Origin: Roseibacillus persicicus
GTDB taxonomy: Bacteria; Verrucomicrobiota; Verrucomicrobiia; Verrucomicrobiales; Akkermansiaceae
NCBI RefSeq assembly: GCF_014651675.1
Contig: NZ_BMXI01000010.1
Span: forward strand, 1-64,000
DNA: 64,000 bases
Reading direction: 5' to 3'
Positions 63,939 to 64,000 of the stretch are shown in pieces. The notes beneath the pieces were generated by a model. The model made no database searches. It was not told the origin of the DNA and saw only the letters and a program-made list of their open reading frames with translations. Made by a program: the position numbers and the translations under genes. Positions within the stretch are counted from its first letter, which is position 1, and every line of letters starts with the position of its first letter.

Positions 63939-64000
63939 CTAGAGGCCGGGTAGTTGCGTTTTGCCCAATTCTTCTTCGATGATCGCTTCGCAGATGCGGA
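63939..64000 (-). CDS. 3' end of an unidentified gene, cut by the window edge
   Basis: On the minus strand an open frame running in from the window edge encodes RICEAIIEEELGKTQLPGL and stops at TAG (63941-63939). The acidic-helix ending looks like a real soluble protein C-terminus. Too short to identify. It is followed on the minus strand by 240 bp with no gene, then imuA. Confidence 0.5.
   Translation of the reverse strand, partial: RICEAIIEEELGKTQLPGL

Overview
The window looks like chromosomal DNA of a free-living, probably marine or aquatic, bacterium of the phylum Verrucomicrobiota. The evidence is a planctomycete/verrucomicrobial-type cytochrome (PSCyt1-DUF1549-LamG-DUF1553) translationally overlapping a DUF1501 gene, a sulfatase beside an agarase/porphyranase-like hydrolase, a PEP-CTERM protein, long pseudopilins, an SHD1-domain peptidase, and an imuA-imuB-dnaE2 cassette preceded by TGTTC-N4-GAACA, the LexA motif type reported for Verrucomicrobia. 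No ribosomal RNA is present, so the genus is not assigned.

Layout. 0.2-15.8 kb (minus strand): sulfatase, GH86-like hydrolase, PSD1 cytochrome, DUF1501 protein, a 1885-aa secreted diheme/FG-GAP/CBM6 protein and a TonB. This reads as a sulfated-polysaccharide utilisation block. 15.9-25.4 kb: an amidase, an SMP-30 lactonase, membrane proteins, two paralogous pseudopilins, a fused AhbA/AhbB-type siroheme decarboxylase-like protein and a PEP-CTERM protein. 25.7-35.4 kb: housekeeping genes purM, a Kef-type antiporter, a long-form purF, TMEM220, a low-molecular-weight phosphatase, a fused rpiB-glyA, lpdA and a DUF4250 gene. Copies of one interspersed repeat (129-bp inverted-repeat core inside a unit of about 333 bp) lie on both sides of the purF-lpdA block: one inverted copy before it and three tandem copies after it. 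36.4-39.8 kb: a small membrane protein, GNAT, hemW, acr3 and arsR with an operator. 39.8-42.0 kb: AT-richer DNA with two orphan small genes. 42.0-50.4 kb: a squalene/phytoene synthase-like gene, a 5-oxoprolinase, an SHD1 metallopeptidase, tRNA-Val, a Tat-exported Hyi-like protein and selO.

50.4-63.7 kb: the SOS mutasome operon imuA-imuB-dnaE2 on the minus strand. Between dnaE2 and selO sits a plus-strand 2046-aa secreted metzincin-like protein. It is bracketed by two direct copies of the last ~236 bp of dnaE2, one belonging to the intact gene and one a frameshifted remnant. The mutasome spacers, and a short stretch inside dnaE2, are filled with short tandem repeats. The window ends inside the 3' end of an unidentified minus-strand gene.

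The clearest unusual items are the metzincin island flanked by dnaE2 3' ends, the 333-bp repeat family, the single-ORF RpiB-GlyA fusion, the repeat-derived insertion in DnaE2, and the diheme/FG-GAP/CBM6 protein next to the polysaccharide operon. All functional calls come from reading sequence and motifs. No database search was run.
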